This document shows positions 8,195-16,614 of a DNA stretch of 64,000 nt, piece by piece. The stretch is from contig NZ_CP150218.1 in the NCBI RefSeq assembly GCF_037969875.1, forward strand, positions 1,488,001 through 1,552,000, read 5' to 3'. This DNA comes from Paenibacillus sp. FSL R7-0337 (lineage in GTDB: Bacteria; Bacillota; Bacilli; Paenibacillales; Paenibacillaceae). Under the pieces are notes generated by a model, which did no database searches, was not told the origin of the DNA, and worked only from the letters and a program-made list of their open reading frames with translations. Position 1 is the stretch's first letter. Every line of letters starts with the position of its first letter. Both the position numbers and the translations under genes were made by a program.

Positions 8195-8779
8195 ATGCTG
8201 TTTTTGTAATATATGACGGGTACAGTTGTACACTAAAGGATTCCATTCCTGCTCGTTCTTCTCCAGAATCGTGAGTGAGAGATTGCCGAGCCGTTCCGAA
8301 TATTTGTCTTTGTAAAGCGCGGTGTAGAGCTGCGCAAGGAATCCTCCATGGGAGATGACCAGAACATTCTTACCCGGGAAGCGGGCCGTAATATCCTCCA
8401 GGAATGCAAGACCCCGGACCTGAAGCGCCTCATCGCTCTCCTGCCCCAAAGACAGCAGCTTCCAATCCTTGCCCCATTTGGCTTCACGGGCTTCAGCTGT
8501 CATGCCCTCCACCTGGCCGTAGGCACGCTCACGGATACGGTCATCCGGCTCAAGCAGAGGAATACCCAGCTTGGCCGCTACGATCTTGCCGGTCTCTGCT
8601 GCACGCGACAAGCTGCTGGTAATACAATAGTCCCAGTGGTAAGGCTCACGCAGCAGCCGGTCACCCAGCATCTCAGCCTGCAGCCTGCCTTCATCATTCA
8701 GCGGAATATCACTTTGTCCCTGAATTTTACCTACCGCATTCCAATCCGTCAGCCCATGGCGTATTAAGCCGATCAGCAT
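8192..8779 (-). CDS. Histidine phosphatase family protein
   Basis: A 195-residue member of the phosphoglycerate-mutase-like superfamily. The catalytic LIRHGLTDWN motif lies at residues 5-14 (His8 is phosphorylated in the mechanism). The second conserved part is RERAYGQVEG, and the second catalytic histidine is in VISHGGFLAQL. Family members in Bacillales (PhoE, YhfR types) are broad phosphatases; GpmB-like mutase activity is less likely. The substrate cannot be told from sequence. It stands alone between terminated units. Confidence 0.88.
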   Translation of the reverse strand: MLIGLIRHGLTDWNAVGKIQGQSDIPLNDEGRLQAEMLGDRLLREPYHWDYCITSSLSRAAETGKIVAAKLGIPLLEPDDRIRERAYGQVEGMTAEAREAKWGKDWKLLSLGQESDEALQVRGLAFLEDITARFPGKNVLVISHGGFLAQLYTALYKDKYSERLGNLSLTILEKNEQEWNPLVYNCTRHILQKQH

Positions 8780-8857
8780 CGCCTATCACCGTTCCCTTCC
8801 CTTTGATGTTTGCTTAATAATGTAACACGAATGAAAACAAATGTCTTCTTTTTTAAC

Positions 8858-8957
8858 ACAAGTGGAAACGGCATTGCCGTCCTTTTAAAGGATGGTACCA
8901 TTTCAGCGAGAAATAGAAGGATAATTTATAGTGTGCAACATATAAATTCTTATATTC
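8858..8957 (+). repeat. Interspersed structured repeat, copy 1
   Basis: Begins ACAAGTGGAAACGG and ends AATTCTTATATTC. It holds the internal hairpin CCGTCC-TTTTAAA-GGATGG inside an outer AAACGG/CCATTT stem, then GAAATAGAAGGATAA. It lies 40 bases downstream of the anti-sigma gene. Four related copies exist at 22725, 24219, 42351 and 52260, all in this orientation. Confidence 0.9.
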
Positions 8958-8997
8958 AAATCAAAAACCCTCTTCTCCATACTCGGGAAGGGGGTTC

Positions 8998-9588
8998 TCA
9001 TTGTCTGCGGTACCGGTTCAGACGGACCAGCAGGAATATGGATAATCCGACGCCCAGCGTCGACAATACCATCCAGTACTGCGGATGTGCAGGGCCCATA
9101 TTGGCCACCAGCGGCTCAATGATCCCGCCCTCAGACTCCACCGGATATGAAGAAGACCAGTCCAGCGTTAAGCCTGCCACACCTGTCTCAACGATTCCGC
9201 TCTGTGCCGCCGTCGTATTCGAGGGAGTCTTGAACACGGTGAAATATAAGAAGCTGGAGATAAACACCGCTAAGAAACAGGCAATCCAGAGGGTTAAGCG
9301 ATGCCGGAATACAGCCGAACTCCCCGCAGACTTCCCGTCACCGGGCATAAGCCAGGGGCTCTCCAGATAGATCCGCTCCATCACCTTACTGTTAATCGCT
9401 TCTGCCCGCTCGTCGCTGACATCAAATCTTGTATCCTGCATAAGCTCACTGGTCTCCTGCCACAGCGCCCATTCAGCACTGCAGTAGGAGCAGGTTGCGA
9501 TATGTCTCTCAAGTCTAATCCGCCTGGGATCTGTGGGGGGAGCGTCCCACAATTGTGGAATGGAATCCTGCGCTTCCCTGCAATTCAT
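8998..9588 (-). CDS. Anti-sigma factor with zinc-binding N-terminus
   Basis: A 196-residue membrane protein that probably holds the adjacent ECF sigma factor inactive. The N-terminal HxxxCxxC zinc-type motif (His29, Cys33, Cys36 in RHIATCSYC) defines the zf-HC2 anti-sigma fold. Two hydrophobic helices follow, at about 97-118 (LWIACFLAVFISSFLYF) and about 168-187 (YWMVLSTLGVGLSIFLLV), with an extracytoplasmic segment between them that would sense the signal or be cut by a site-1 protease. The start is ATG 9588, five bases after the sigma stop. PrsW, which cleaves such proteins in B. subtilis, is encoded at 44211. Confidence 0.88.
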   Translation of the reverse strand: MNCREAQDSIPQLWDAPPTDPRRIRLERHIATCSYCSAEWALWQETSELMQDTRFDVSDERAEAINSKVMERIYLESPWLMPGDGKSAGSSAVFRHRLTLWIACFLAVFISSFLYFTVFKTPSNTTAAQSGIVETGVAGLTLDWSSSYPVESEGGIIEPLVANMGPAHPQYWMVLSTLGVGLSIFLLVRLNRYRRQ

Positions 9589-9593
9589 AGGCC

Positions 9594-10181
9594 TTACACC
9601 CTCTCAGCCTGCTCTTCAACTTCAGGCTCATAGAAATAGGATTCGAGCTGCAGCTTCACACTGCTCCTTGCCCGGAACAGCAGTGACTTCACTGAGCTAA
9701 CGCTCTGATCCAGAATCACGGCAATTTCCTGGTAATCCATCTGATCATATTCACGCAGAATCAGCGCGGAACGCTGTTTCTCCGGGAGATTGTTAATTGC
9801 TTCGCGGACGAGTTCCATCCGTTCCTTGCGTAATGCTGCCTGTTCCGGGGCAACATCAAGCGGTGCCACAGGCGTATATCCGCTCTCTTCGAGCGATACA
9901 TTCCCGGCACGGTTCTTACGAAGTTCACTCAGCACTGTATTGCGGGCAATCGTGTACAGCCATGTGGAGAACGAAGCATCCACTTCCCTGAAGGAATGAA
10001 GACTCCGGAAGGCTTTGTAGAAGGTCTCTGAACAGAGGTCTTCGGCAATCAGCTCCATATGGGAGTTCTTCAGCATGTGGTACACAAACGCCAATATCTT
10101 GCGTTGATATCGTCGCATGAGTTCCGAGTATAATTCTGTATCGCCTTGCTTGATTAGCTGGATCAACTGGGAATCCGTCAT
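9594..10181 (-). CDS. ECF-type RNA polymerase sigma factor
   Basis: A 195-residue group 4 sigma factor. Region 2 is AEDLCSETFYKAFRSLHSFR...FSTWLYTIARN (about 46-80), and region 4 is LPEKQRSALILREYDQMDY with the helix-turn-helix EIAVILDQSVSSVKSLLFRA (about 130-172). No extra N- or C-terminal domain is seen. It forms an operon with the zinc anti-sigma gene. A matching ECF-like promoter sits about 60 bases upstream, as expected for autoregulation. The target regulon cannot be inferred, although SigW-like envelope stress is a reasonable guess. Confidence 0.92.
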   Translation of the reverse strand: MTDSQLIQLIKQGDTELYSELMRRYQRKILAFVYHMLKNSHMELIAEDLCSETFYKAFRSLHSFREVDASFSTWLYTIARNTVLSELRKNRAGNVSLEESGYTPVAPLDVAPEQAALRKERMELVREAINNLPEKQRSALILREYDQMDYQEIAVILDQSVSSVKSLLFRARSSVKLQLESYFYEPEVEEQAERV

Positions 10182-10236
10182 GGTGAGTCGGCCCTCCTCG
10201 CCCTTGCACGTGTAATCCCGTCCGGTCCGTATCTAC

Positions 10237-10264
10237 TTATACCGGGCAGGTAACAAAAAGTTGC
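10237..10264 (-). promoter_or_regulatory. Candidate autoregulatory ECF promoter
   Basis: The minus strand carries GCAACTTTTT (10264-10255) and, 16 bases after AAC, GGTATAA (10243-10237). This is the AAC-N16-CGTA layout of Bacillus ECF promoters with one mismatch. It lies just upstream of the sigma gene. Confidence 0.55.
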
Positions 10265-10521
10265 GGCATTCCTTCAAATTTGCAGCACAAAAATCCAATC
10301 TTCCTATGTATATTCAACTTACCGTTATTTAAGGCTTCCAACCTTCAATTCATTTTCTAGACAGAAGAATGGCAGCATTCTCCCTAAAGGACAACACAGC
10401 CCGTCACCACTTGTTCAGCAAGCGGTTACCTATACTTGGAAGGAATCTATAAACATACTTAACCCAGTATAGCACAGTTTCTAACAGGAGGAAATTAATA
10501 GACTTTGAGAGAAGCACAGAC

Positions 10522-10547
10522 AGACCGATGAAAGCGGTCTTTTTTTT
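10522..10547 (+). terminator. Plus-strand terminator in the sigma-tyrA interval
   Basis: GACCG (10523-10527), loop ATGAAAG, CGGTC (10535-10539), then eight T. There is no plus-strand gene upstream, so it may end a short RNA whose promoter I could not identify. Its 3' half (AAGCGGTCTTTTTTTT) recurs at the terminator 130 bases downstream. Confidence 0.6.
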
Positions 10548-10561
10548 CTTTGAATAAAGTG

Positions 10562-10590
10562 TTGACAAAATGTAAACGGATACATATAAT
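10562..10590 (+). promoter_or_regulatory. Consensus sigma-A promoter for a small RNA
   Basis: TTGACA (10562-10567), exactly 17 bases, TATAAT (10585-10590): a perfect vegetative promoter pointing into DNA with no plausible gene. Transcription should start near 10597. Confidence 0.85.
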
Positions 10591-10596
10591 AAAAGT

Positions 10597-10689
10597 ACAG
10601 TATGGTTTCTCTCCACTCCTATCCAAACACTACACGGTTCCAAGAAATTGTGAACTGTAACCGCTTATTATGTAAGCGGTCTTTTTTTT
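10597..10689 (+). ncRNA. Probable small regulatory RNA of about 93 nt
   Basis: A perfect promoter and a strong intrinsic terminator (ACCGCTTA, loop TTATG, TAAGCGGT, eight T at 10660-10689) bracket a transcript of about 93 nt. Near its 5' end is an unstructured pyrimidine-rich stretch TCTCTCCACTCCTATCC that could pair with Shine-Dalgarno sequences, a common design in Firmicute trans-acting RNAs. An ATG at 10602 lies in an open frame, but it has no ribosome site and the frame runs through the terminator. I do not recognise a known RNA family. Confidence 0.7.
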
Positions 10690-10780
10690 GTCCATTTTTA
10701 CGAACATTTGGGTATTTACTGAGCGCTTGTTTGTTGCGGGAGCCGGGGCATCCTCTGATAGCAGTTGGATTTCCTCCATT

Positions 10781-10807
10781 TATAAATAAGAGCCGGAGCA
10801 TCCGGCC
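10781..10807 (-). terminator. Probable terminator after tyrA
   Basis: The minus strand reads GCCGGA, loop TGC, TCCGGC, then TCTTATTTAT. The stem is good but the T tract is imperfect. It lies about 13 bases after the end of the supraoperon. Confidence 0.55.
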
Positions 10808-10819
10808 CCGGCCCTACTT

Positions 10820-11914
10820 TTACATATATACGGTATAATCATTCTCCTGCAGCAAAATTCTGGCCCGCTCCATATCGTTCTCCTGGCGGAAGGACAAGCG
10901 CATGATCCCGGGAACATCCTCGCGGCTCTCAATAATCTGCACATTGCTAAGGTTGATGCCCTGGTCGCCCAGCTCCGTAGCAATGCGGCCGATAATGCCG
11001 GGATGATCGGGTACATCAATATGCAGATCGAACAGCGGAGTGATCATTCCCTTGCGCCGCTCAGGAAGCTGGCTGCGGAATTGATTCGCCTCCTGGAAGG
11101 CCGACTCGATCCCTGCACCATCCCCGCTCTCCAGCAGATGAATGAATGAGGACACTTCATCGTTCCAATCCTTCAGCAGCCGCAGCATCACAGAGCGGTT
11201 ATTCAGCAGAATATCGCGCCAGATGATCGGATCGCTCGAAGCAATGCGGGTAATATCACGGAAGCCCCCCGCAGCAAGTGTGCTGTACAAGGAATCCGAA
11301 TGGTCATATGCATGAATCTGATTCACTAGGGCTACCGCAATAATATGCGGCAGATGGCTGATCGCTCCAACAATCTCATCGTGGCGCTCTGGATCAAGCC
11401 GGACAATCTGGGCTCTCGTATGTAGCAGGAGCGACTCCAGAGCCTGGTATGCCTCTTCAGGTACGCCTGGCGGGGGCGTGAGCACGTAGTACGCATTCTC
11501 GAACAGTAAGGAGGAGGCTGCCTCTACGCCTGAACGCTCTGATCCGGCCATGGGATGGCCTCCAATGAAATGTACACCGGGAATATCCAGTGTAAGGGCA
11601 CACGCGGCGATGCTGGCCTTGGTGCTGCCGACATCTGTAATGATGCAGCCCGGCTTCAGCGGCAACCTGCTTAACCGCTGAAGATAGTCCTCAAGCATTC
11701 CAACCGGCACACACAGAAAAATATAATCCGCATCCAGTGCTGCTTCTTCAAGTGATAATGTTGCTTGATCAACCACACCTCTGCTCACATATTTAGTCGC
11801 AGATTCAGGCCGGTGGGCATGGCCTACAACGGTCAGACCCTCCTTGCCTTTGAAGCAAAGGGCCAGTGAGCCGCCGATCAGGCCGACACCGAAAATTGCT
11901 ATTTTTGTCGTCAT
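10820..11914 (-). CDS. tyrA: Prephenate dehydrogenase
   Basis: A 364-residue enzyme that oxidatively decarboxylates prephenate to 4-hydroxyphenylpyruvate in tyrosine synthesis. The NAD-binding IAIFGVGLIGGSLAL motif is at residues 4-18. The substrate-binding FIGGHPMAGSERSGV follows at about 125-139. The C-terminal 70 residues form an ACT domain (HIDVPDHPGIIGRIATELGD), consistent with feedback by tyrosine. ATG 11914 is preferred to an upstream TTG at 11950 because it begins at the conserved strand; ribosome sites for both are weak. It is last in the aro-trp-his-tyr cluster. aroA/aroE, which follows tyrA in B. subtilis, is absent here. Confidence 0.95.
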   Translation of the reverse strand: MTTKIAIFGVGLIGGSLALCFKGKEGLTVVGHAHRPESATKYVSRGVVDQATLSLEEAALDADYIFLCVPVGMLEDYLQRLSRLPLKPGCIITDVGSTKASIAACALTLDIPGVHFIGGHPMAGSERSGVEAASSLLFENAYYVLTPPPGVPEEAYQALESLLLHTRAQIVRLDPERHDEIVGAISHLPHIIAVALVNQIHAYDHSDSLYSTLAAGGFRDITRIASSDPIIWRDILLNNRSVMLRLLKDWNDEVSSFIHLLESGDGAGIESAFQEANQFRSQLPERRKGMITPLFDLHIDVPDHPGIIGRIATELGDQGINLSNVQIIESREDVPGIMRLSFRQENDMERARILLQENDYTVYM

Positions 11915-11972
11915 GTTCTTAGTACTACCTGCCTTCTGTGGTATCGTCAATCCAGCTTCTGAGCCCTCACGG

Positions 11973-13070
11973 TTATGCGCGAACTTCCTGCTCCTTCAGC
12001 GCTTGCTCCAGGGCAGCTACGAAGGCTGTGTTCTGCTCGGCGGAGCCGATGGTCACCCGCAGGTAGGTCGGATACCGGTGGAAGCCTGTTCTGACGATGA
12101 TTCCTTGGCGCAGCAACGTATCGAAGACTTCACTAGCAGGCTTGCGTACATCCACCATAATGAAGTTGCCGTGAGCCGGGAACGACGTAAGCCCGAGACG
12201 CGCGAATTCCGCCTCAAGCTGCACAATCCCTGCACTGTTAAGCGCACGGCACTGCTGCACATATTCCTGATCGGAAAGTGCTGCCACTGCTGCCACCTGA
12301 GCCAGGCGGGTCGTATTGAACGGCTCACGCACCTGATTAATCAGGGAAATCACCTGCTGGCTGGCTACACCATAGCCGATACGGAGCGCAGCAAGACCAT
12401 AGATCTTGGAGAAGGTACGAAGGACTACCAAATTTGGATATTTGTCGATCAGTTTAATGCCGTCGGTGTAGCTGAGATCGGTCACATATTCGTAATAGGC
12501 CTCATCCAGAACTACCATAACGCCAGCAGGTACTGCATCCAGGAACGAAATCAGAGCATCCTCGGGCACAATGGTACCGGTCGGATTGTTCGGATTGCAG
12601 ATCCAGACGATCTTGGTCCGGTCAGTAATCTTCGCCAGCATCGCATCCAGATCATGCGTTCCGTCCTTAAGCGGGACTTCTATGGTTACTGCCCCTTCTA
12701 TATCGGCATTGCTCTTATATACAGAGAAGGTCTGATCGGCCATAATCGTCTCGTCACCGGGCAGGAAGAAGGCACGGGCAATCAGAGCAATAATCTCATC
12801 CGATCCGCATCCAAAAATAATACGGTCACCCGCCACGCCCAGATGCTTAGCCAGCGCTGCCGTCAGCTCAGCGGCAGAGCCGTCCGGGTATAAAAAGAGG
12901 TTATCCAGCTCCGCTACAATAGCGGCCTTTGCACTTGGTGCAGCCCCGTAAGGGTTCTCATTGGATGCCAGCTTAATGACTTCGCTTAAGCCCAGCTCTT
13001 TCTTGACTTCTTCAATTGGTTTCCCGGGCTTGTAGACAGGAAGGTCAACAATATTCGGTTTTGGATTCAT
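11973..13070 (-). CDS. hisC: Histidinol-phosphate aminotransferase
   Basis: A 365-residue PLP-dependent class I/II aminotransferase. The PLP lysine is in RTFSKIYGLAALRIGYG, with VWICNPNNPTGT and the N-terminal LASNENPYG also present. In Bacilli HisC serves both histidine synthesis and the final transamination to tyrosine and phenylalanine, which explains its place between trpA and tyrA. The start is ATG 13070 after GAGG. It is 23 bases from the trpA stop. Confidence 0.95.
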   Translation of the reverse strand: MNPKPNIVDLPVYKPGKPIEEVKKELGLSEVIKLASNENPYGAAPSAKAAIVAELDNLFLYPDGSAAELTAALAKHLGVAGDRIIFGCGSDEIIALIARAFFLPGDETIMADQTFSVYKSNADIEGAVTIEVPLKDGTHDLDAMLAKITDRTKIVWICNPNNPTGTIVPEDALISFLDAVPAGVMVVLDEAYYEYVTDLSYTDGIKLIDKYPNLVVLRTFSKIYGLAALRIGYGVASQQVISLINQVREPFNTTRLAQVAAVAALSDQEYVQQCRALNSAGIVQLEAEFARLGLTSFPAHGNFIMVDVRKPASEVFDTLLRQGIIVRTGFHRYPTYLRVTIGSAEQNTAFVAALEQALKEQEVRA

Positions 13071-13093
13071 GGGTGATCCTCGCTCTCCAAAAG

Positions 13094-13918
13094 TTAATTA
13101 GGTCTTAATTGTGCCACAAATTCACGAATTTGCAACAGTCCGGCGCTTCTCGTCTGAGGCTGGGACAGCAGGGGAATAACCTCCTCGACCTTGCGGACAA
13201 TGGCGCTACCCACTACTACACCATCACAGATCTTGGCAAAACGGGATACCTGCTCTCCAGTAGAAATTCCGAATCCTACAGCGACCGGCAGGTCCGTAGA
13301 CCGGCGGACGGACGCAATGAACTCATCTACTCCGCTGTGGAAGCTTGAGCGTTCCCCGGTTACACCGAGCGAGGATACGCAATAGACAAAGCCGCTTGCG
13401 CCGGATACGATCCGGGCAATCCGTTCGCTGGAGGTCGGGGCCACGAGCGGAATGAGATTCACTCCAGCGGCACGGCTGCGTGCACGCATATCTTCTGATT
13501 CCTCAACCGGCAGGTCTGGAATAATCAGCCCGCTGATCTCATGGGTATTCAGCTCCGCAAAAAACGTATCCAGCCCCATCTGCAGCACCGGATTATAATA
13601 CGTGAACAGGATGAACGGCAGCCCGCTGCCTGCCTGCCTTGCTTTCAGCGCCGTCTCCATACAGGTGCGCAGATGAACCTTGCTGCGCAGCGCTCTTGCG
13701 GACGCCCGCTGGATTACCGGACCGTCGGCAAGCGGATCGGAGTAAGGAACACCAAGCTCCAGAATATCCGCTCCGGCTGCCTCCAACTCAGCGATAATAT
13801 CCAGTGTAGTCCCGAGATCAGGATCGCCTACGGTAAGGAACGGAATTAGGGCAGTACGGCCTTCTGCCTTCAATCGGTTAAACGTCTGGTCCATCCGGTT
13901 TGTCGTCTCAGTTGTCAT
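13094..13918 (-). CDS. trpA: Tryptophan synthase alpha subunit
   Basis: A 274-residue TIM-barrel subunit that cleaves indole-3-glycerol phosphate to indole and glyceraldehyde 3-phosphate. Catalytic Glu54 (in [10 protein letters not shown]) and Asp65 (ADG) are present, as are the phosphate-binding GFGIST and VVGSAIV loops. Its ATG overlaps the trpB stop (ATGA), indicating coupling with the beta subunit with which it channels indole. Confidence 0.97.
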   Translation of the reverse strand: MTTETTNRMDQTFNRLKAEGRTALIPFLTVGDPDLGTTLDIIAELEAAGADILELGVPYSDPLADGPVIQRASARALRSKVHLRTCMETALKARQAGSGLPFILFTYYNPVLQMGLDTFFAELNTHEISGLIIPDLPVEESEDMRARSRAAGVNLIPLVAPTSSERIARIVSGASGFVYCVSSLGVTGERSSFHSGVDEFIASVRRSTDLPVAVGFGISTGEQVSRFAKICDGVVVGSAIVRKVEEVIPLLSQPQTRSAGLLQIREFVAQLRPN

Positions 13919-15114
13919 TGCTGCTCCGCCCCTTCCGTATAAGCCATAATGGATTCGACATCTTTGTCGCCGCGTCCCGACAGGCAGATCACCACAATAT
14001 CTTCCTTGGTCAGCGTCTTGCCGAGCTTCACCACATGGGCAATGGCATGAGCCGACTCCAAGGCGGGAATAATGCCTTCCGTCACGCAGAGCAGCTTGAG
14101 CGCATCCAGCGCTTCCGCATCGGTCACCGGTACATACTGGGCACGTTGAATGTCCTTGAGATAGGAATGCTCAGGCCCCACGCCCGGATAATCGAGTCCG
14201 GCCGATATGGAATGGGCCTCGATGACCTGTCCATGCTCATCCTGCAGCAGATAGCTCATCGAGCCCTGGAACACGCCATGGCTTCCCTTGCTCATGGTTG
14301 CTGCATGGAACGGAGTGTCTACGCCTTTACCGGCAGCTTCAACACCAATCATCGCCACCTGCTCATCCTCCATGAACGGATAGAACATACCGATGGCATT
14401 GCTGCCTCCGCCTACTGCGGCAACCAGCAGATCCGGCAAACGCCCTTCGGCCTCGAGAATCTGGCGGCGGGTCTCATCCCCGATAATCCGCTGGAAGTTG
14501 CGGACCATCATCGGATACGGATGGGGGCCTACCGCAGAGCCAAGCACGTAGAACGTATCTTCCACATTGCTCACCCAGTAGCGGAGCGCCTCATTCCCGG
14601 CATCCTTCAGCGTTCTGGAGCCGGAGGTCACCGGAATAACCTCTGCCCCGAGCAGCTTCATCCGGAAGACATTCAGCGCCTGGCGGCGGGTATCCTCTTC
14701 GCCCATGAACACCTTACATTCCATACCGAGCAAGGCGGCTACCGTAGCTGTAGCTACTCCGTGCTGGCCTGCGCCGGTTTCGGCAATCACCTTGGTTTTA
14801 CCCATCATTTTGGCCAGGATGCCTTGTCCGATAGCGTTGTTGATCTTGTGGGCGCCTGTATGATTGAGGTCCTCCCGCTTCAGATAGATCTTGGCCTCGC
14901 CAAGCTGTTTACTTAGCCGCTCTGCATAATATAGCGGGGTCTCGCGCCCCGAATATTGCTTGAGCAGATAATCTATTTCCTCCTGAAAGGACGGGTCTGC
15001 CGAGAATTTATGGTAAGCCTCTTCCAGCTCAATCAGTGCAGTCATCAAGGTCTCAGGAACGAAGCGGCCTCCAAAAGAACCAAAACGTCCATTTTTGTCC
15101 GGTACTTGTATCAT
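13915..15114 (-). CDS. trpB: Tryptophan synthase beta subunit
   Basis: A 399-residue PLP enzyme that condenses indole with serine. The PLP lysine is Lys90 in [13 protein letters not shown], the phosphate-binding loop is GGGSNAIG, and ETGAGQHG is present. This is the classical TrpB1 type with the N-terminal [13 protein letters not shown]. The start ATG overlaps the trpF stop by four bases. The length is normal. Confidence 0.97.
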   Translation of the reverse strand: MIQVPDKNGRFGSFGGRFVPETLMTALIELEEAYHKFSADPSFQEEIDYLLKQYSGRETPLYYAERLSKQLGEAKIYLKREDLNHTGAHKINNAIGQGILAKMMGKTKVIAETGAGQHGVATATVAALLGMECKVFMGEEDTRRQALNVFRMKLLGAEVIPVTSGSRTLKDAGNEALRYWVSNVEDTFYVLGSAVGPHPYPMMVRNFQRIIGDETRRQILEAEGRLPDLLVAAVGGGSNAIGMFYPFMEDEQVAMIGVEAAGKGVDTPFHAATMSKGSHGVFQGSMSYLLQDEHGQVIEAHSISAGLDYPGVGPEHSYLKDIQRAQYVPVTDAEALDALKLLCVTEGIIPALESAHAIAHVVKLGKTLTKEDIVVICLSGRGDKDVESIMAYTEGAEQQ

Positions 15115-15791
15115 GATTGCTTCACCCTTTCTACGAAAGCTGTCATTTTGGCAATGTCCTTACTGCCGTTACTCTCTACTCCGCTGGAGACATCCACGCC
15201 ATAAGGGGCGTAGCCGTCCAGCAGCTCGTTCACATTGTCCGGATGCAAGCCTCCGGCTATAAATAAAGGCAGCGCATGCTTCGCCGCCGCTTGCTGGTAT
15301 AAGGGGATCTGCTCCCAATCAAATGTACGGCCCGTTCCGCCACTGTCCTGCGGATCATAGGTATCCAGCAGCAGTGCATCAATGATGCCCGCATAGCTGT
15401 CCAGCAGAGGTTGAATCTCATCCCCTGTATCAGTATTACGTCCGGCAACCGAAAGAGCCTTCCAGACCTTAACCTGGGGAAAAGCCGCCTTGACCTCCGC
15501 GCAGAACTGCGGACTCTCTTGTCCATGAAGCTGCACAACATCCAGCCGTACCGTTTGAAGCAGCTCTGCCAGCTCAGAAAGGCCGGGGTTAACGAATACG
15601 CCCACCGGTCGGGGCACAGGCTCAGACTTCCAGTTGCCCAGCTCTGCAATCAGCTCCGCAGCCACACCCGCGGTAACCCTTCGTCGGCTGGGTGCAAATA
15701 CCAGGCCTATATAATCGAGCGGCAAACTATTCATAGATTTTAGCACTTCAACGCCCTGAAGTCCACAGATTTTTACGAGAGGTTCAGTCAC
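15111..15791 (-). CDS. trpF: Phosphoribosylanthranilate isomerase
   Basis: A 226-residue TIM-barrel isomerase. The N-terminal VKICGLQ motif contains the catalytic cysteine, and [14 protein letters not shown] (general acid Asp), [11 protein letters not shown] and the terminal GVDVSSGVE loop are all present. GTG 15791 is taken as the start: it overlaps the trpC stop by eight bases and has AAGG 12 bases upstream. An in-frame GTG nine bases earlier lies too close to that site. Confidence 0.95.
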   Translation of the reverse strand: MTEPLVKICGLQGVEVLKSMNSLPLDYIGLVFAPSRRRVTAGVAAELIAELGNWKSEPVPRPVGVFVNPGLSELAELLQTVRLDVVQLHGQESPQFCAEVKAAFPQVKVWKALSVAGRNTDTGDEIQPLLDSYAGIIDALLLDTYDPQDSGGTGRTFDWEQIPLYQQAAAKHALPLFIAGGLHPDNVNELLDGYAPYGVDVSSGVESNGSKDIAKMTAFVERVKQS

Positions 15792-16614
15792 GCTGCACAC
15801 GATCCTTCCCGGCAGGAAGCGGACCGAGCAGCTGATAGACTGCCTGCTCTACATCCGGCTGGCGCATAAGGTATTCTCCGACCAGCACACCGGTTGCCCG
15901 TGTCTTACGGAGATACGCAATATCCTCCGGCCCGGTAATCCCGCTCTCGCTGATTACGGGAAGACCAGCGGGTAGAAGGGCTGCCAGCTCCTCCGTAGCG
16001 GAGAGCGACGTTTCGAACGTCTTGAGATTCCGGTTATTGATGCCCAGCAGAACCCCGGGATGTTCGGCCTTACCTGTAGACAACACCGTCTCCAGTTCGC
16101 TGCGGTCATGGACCTCAATCAGGATATCGAGCCCAAGCGCGGCAGCAGAGTCAGTGAACGCGGCGAGCTGCTGCGGGGTCAGAATGGCCGCAATCAGCAG
16201 AATGGCATCTGCTCCAAGCAGGCGGGCCTCATAGATCTGCTTTTCATCGATAATGAAGTCCTTACGTAGTAGCGGAAGCTTCACCGCCTCTCTTACTTGC
16301 TGGAGATACACGCCGCTGCCCTGAAAATAATCCTTGTCCGTCAGCACGGACAGACAATCGGCACCTCCCGCTTCATAACCCCGGGCAATCGTCACCGGAT
16401 CAAAATCGGCCCGGATCAGCCCCTTGGACGGCGAGGCCTTCTTCACTTCGGCGATCAGCCCCATCTCCCGGTTCCGGCGTTCAGTCAGGGCACTGCGGAA
16501 GCCTCTGGTAGCAGGCAAACCTGCAATGGAGCGCTCCGCCACAGCGAGCGAGAATTGCACGCTTAACGCTTCTACCTCTTTTACCTTCGTGGCAACAATC
16601 CGGTCAAGATACAT
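15784..16614 (-). CDS. trpC: Indole-3-glycerol-phosphate synthase
   Basis: A 276-residue TIM-barrel enzyme that closes the indole ring. The catalytic lysine and acids are in EVKKASPSKGLI, LRKDFIID and the later LLGINNRNLKTF and VISESGI. ATG 16614 follows AAAGGAG by seven bases. It lies inside the end of trpD, an 11-base overlap, so translation is coupled. Confidence 0.96.
   Translation of the reverse strand: MYLDRIVATKVKEVEALSVQFSLAVAERSIAGLPATRGFRSALTERRNREMGLIAEVKKASPSKGLIRADFDPVTIARGYEAGGADCLSVLTDKDYFQGSGVYLQQVREAVKLPLLRKDFIIDEKQIYEARLLGADAILLIAAILTPQQLAAFTDSAAALGLDILIEVHDRSELETVLSTGKAEHPGVLLGINNRNLKTFETSLSATEELAALLPAGLPVISESGITGPEDIAYLRKTRATGVLVGEYLMRQPDVEQAVYQLLGPLPAGKDRVQRD

Noticed and set aside
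10602..10838. 78-codon plus-strand frame starting within the small RNA
   Set aside because: No ribosome site, and it runs through the strong terminator at 10660-10689.
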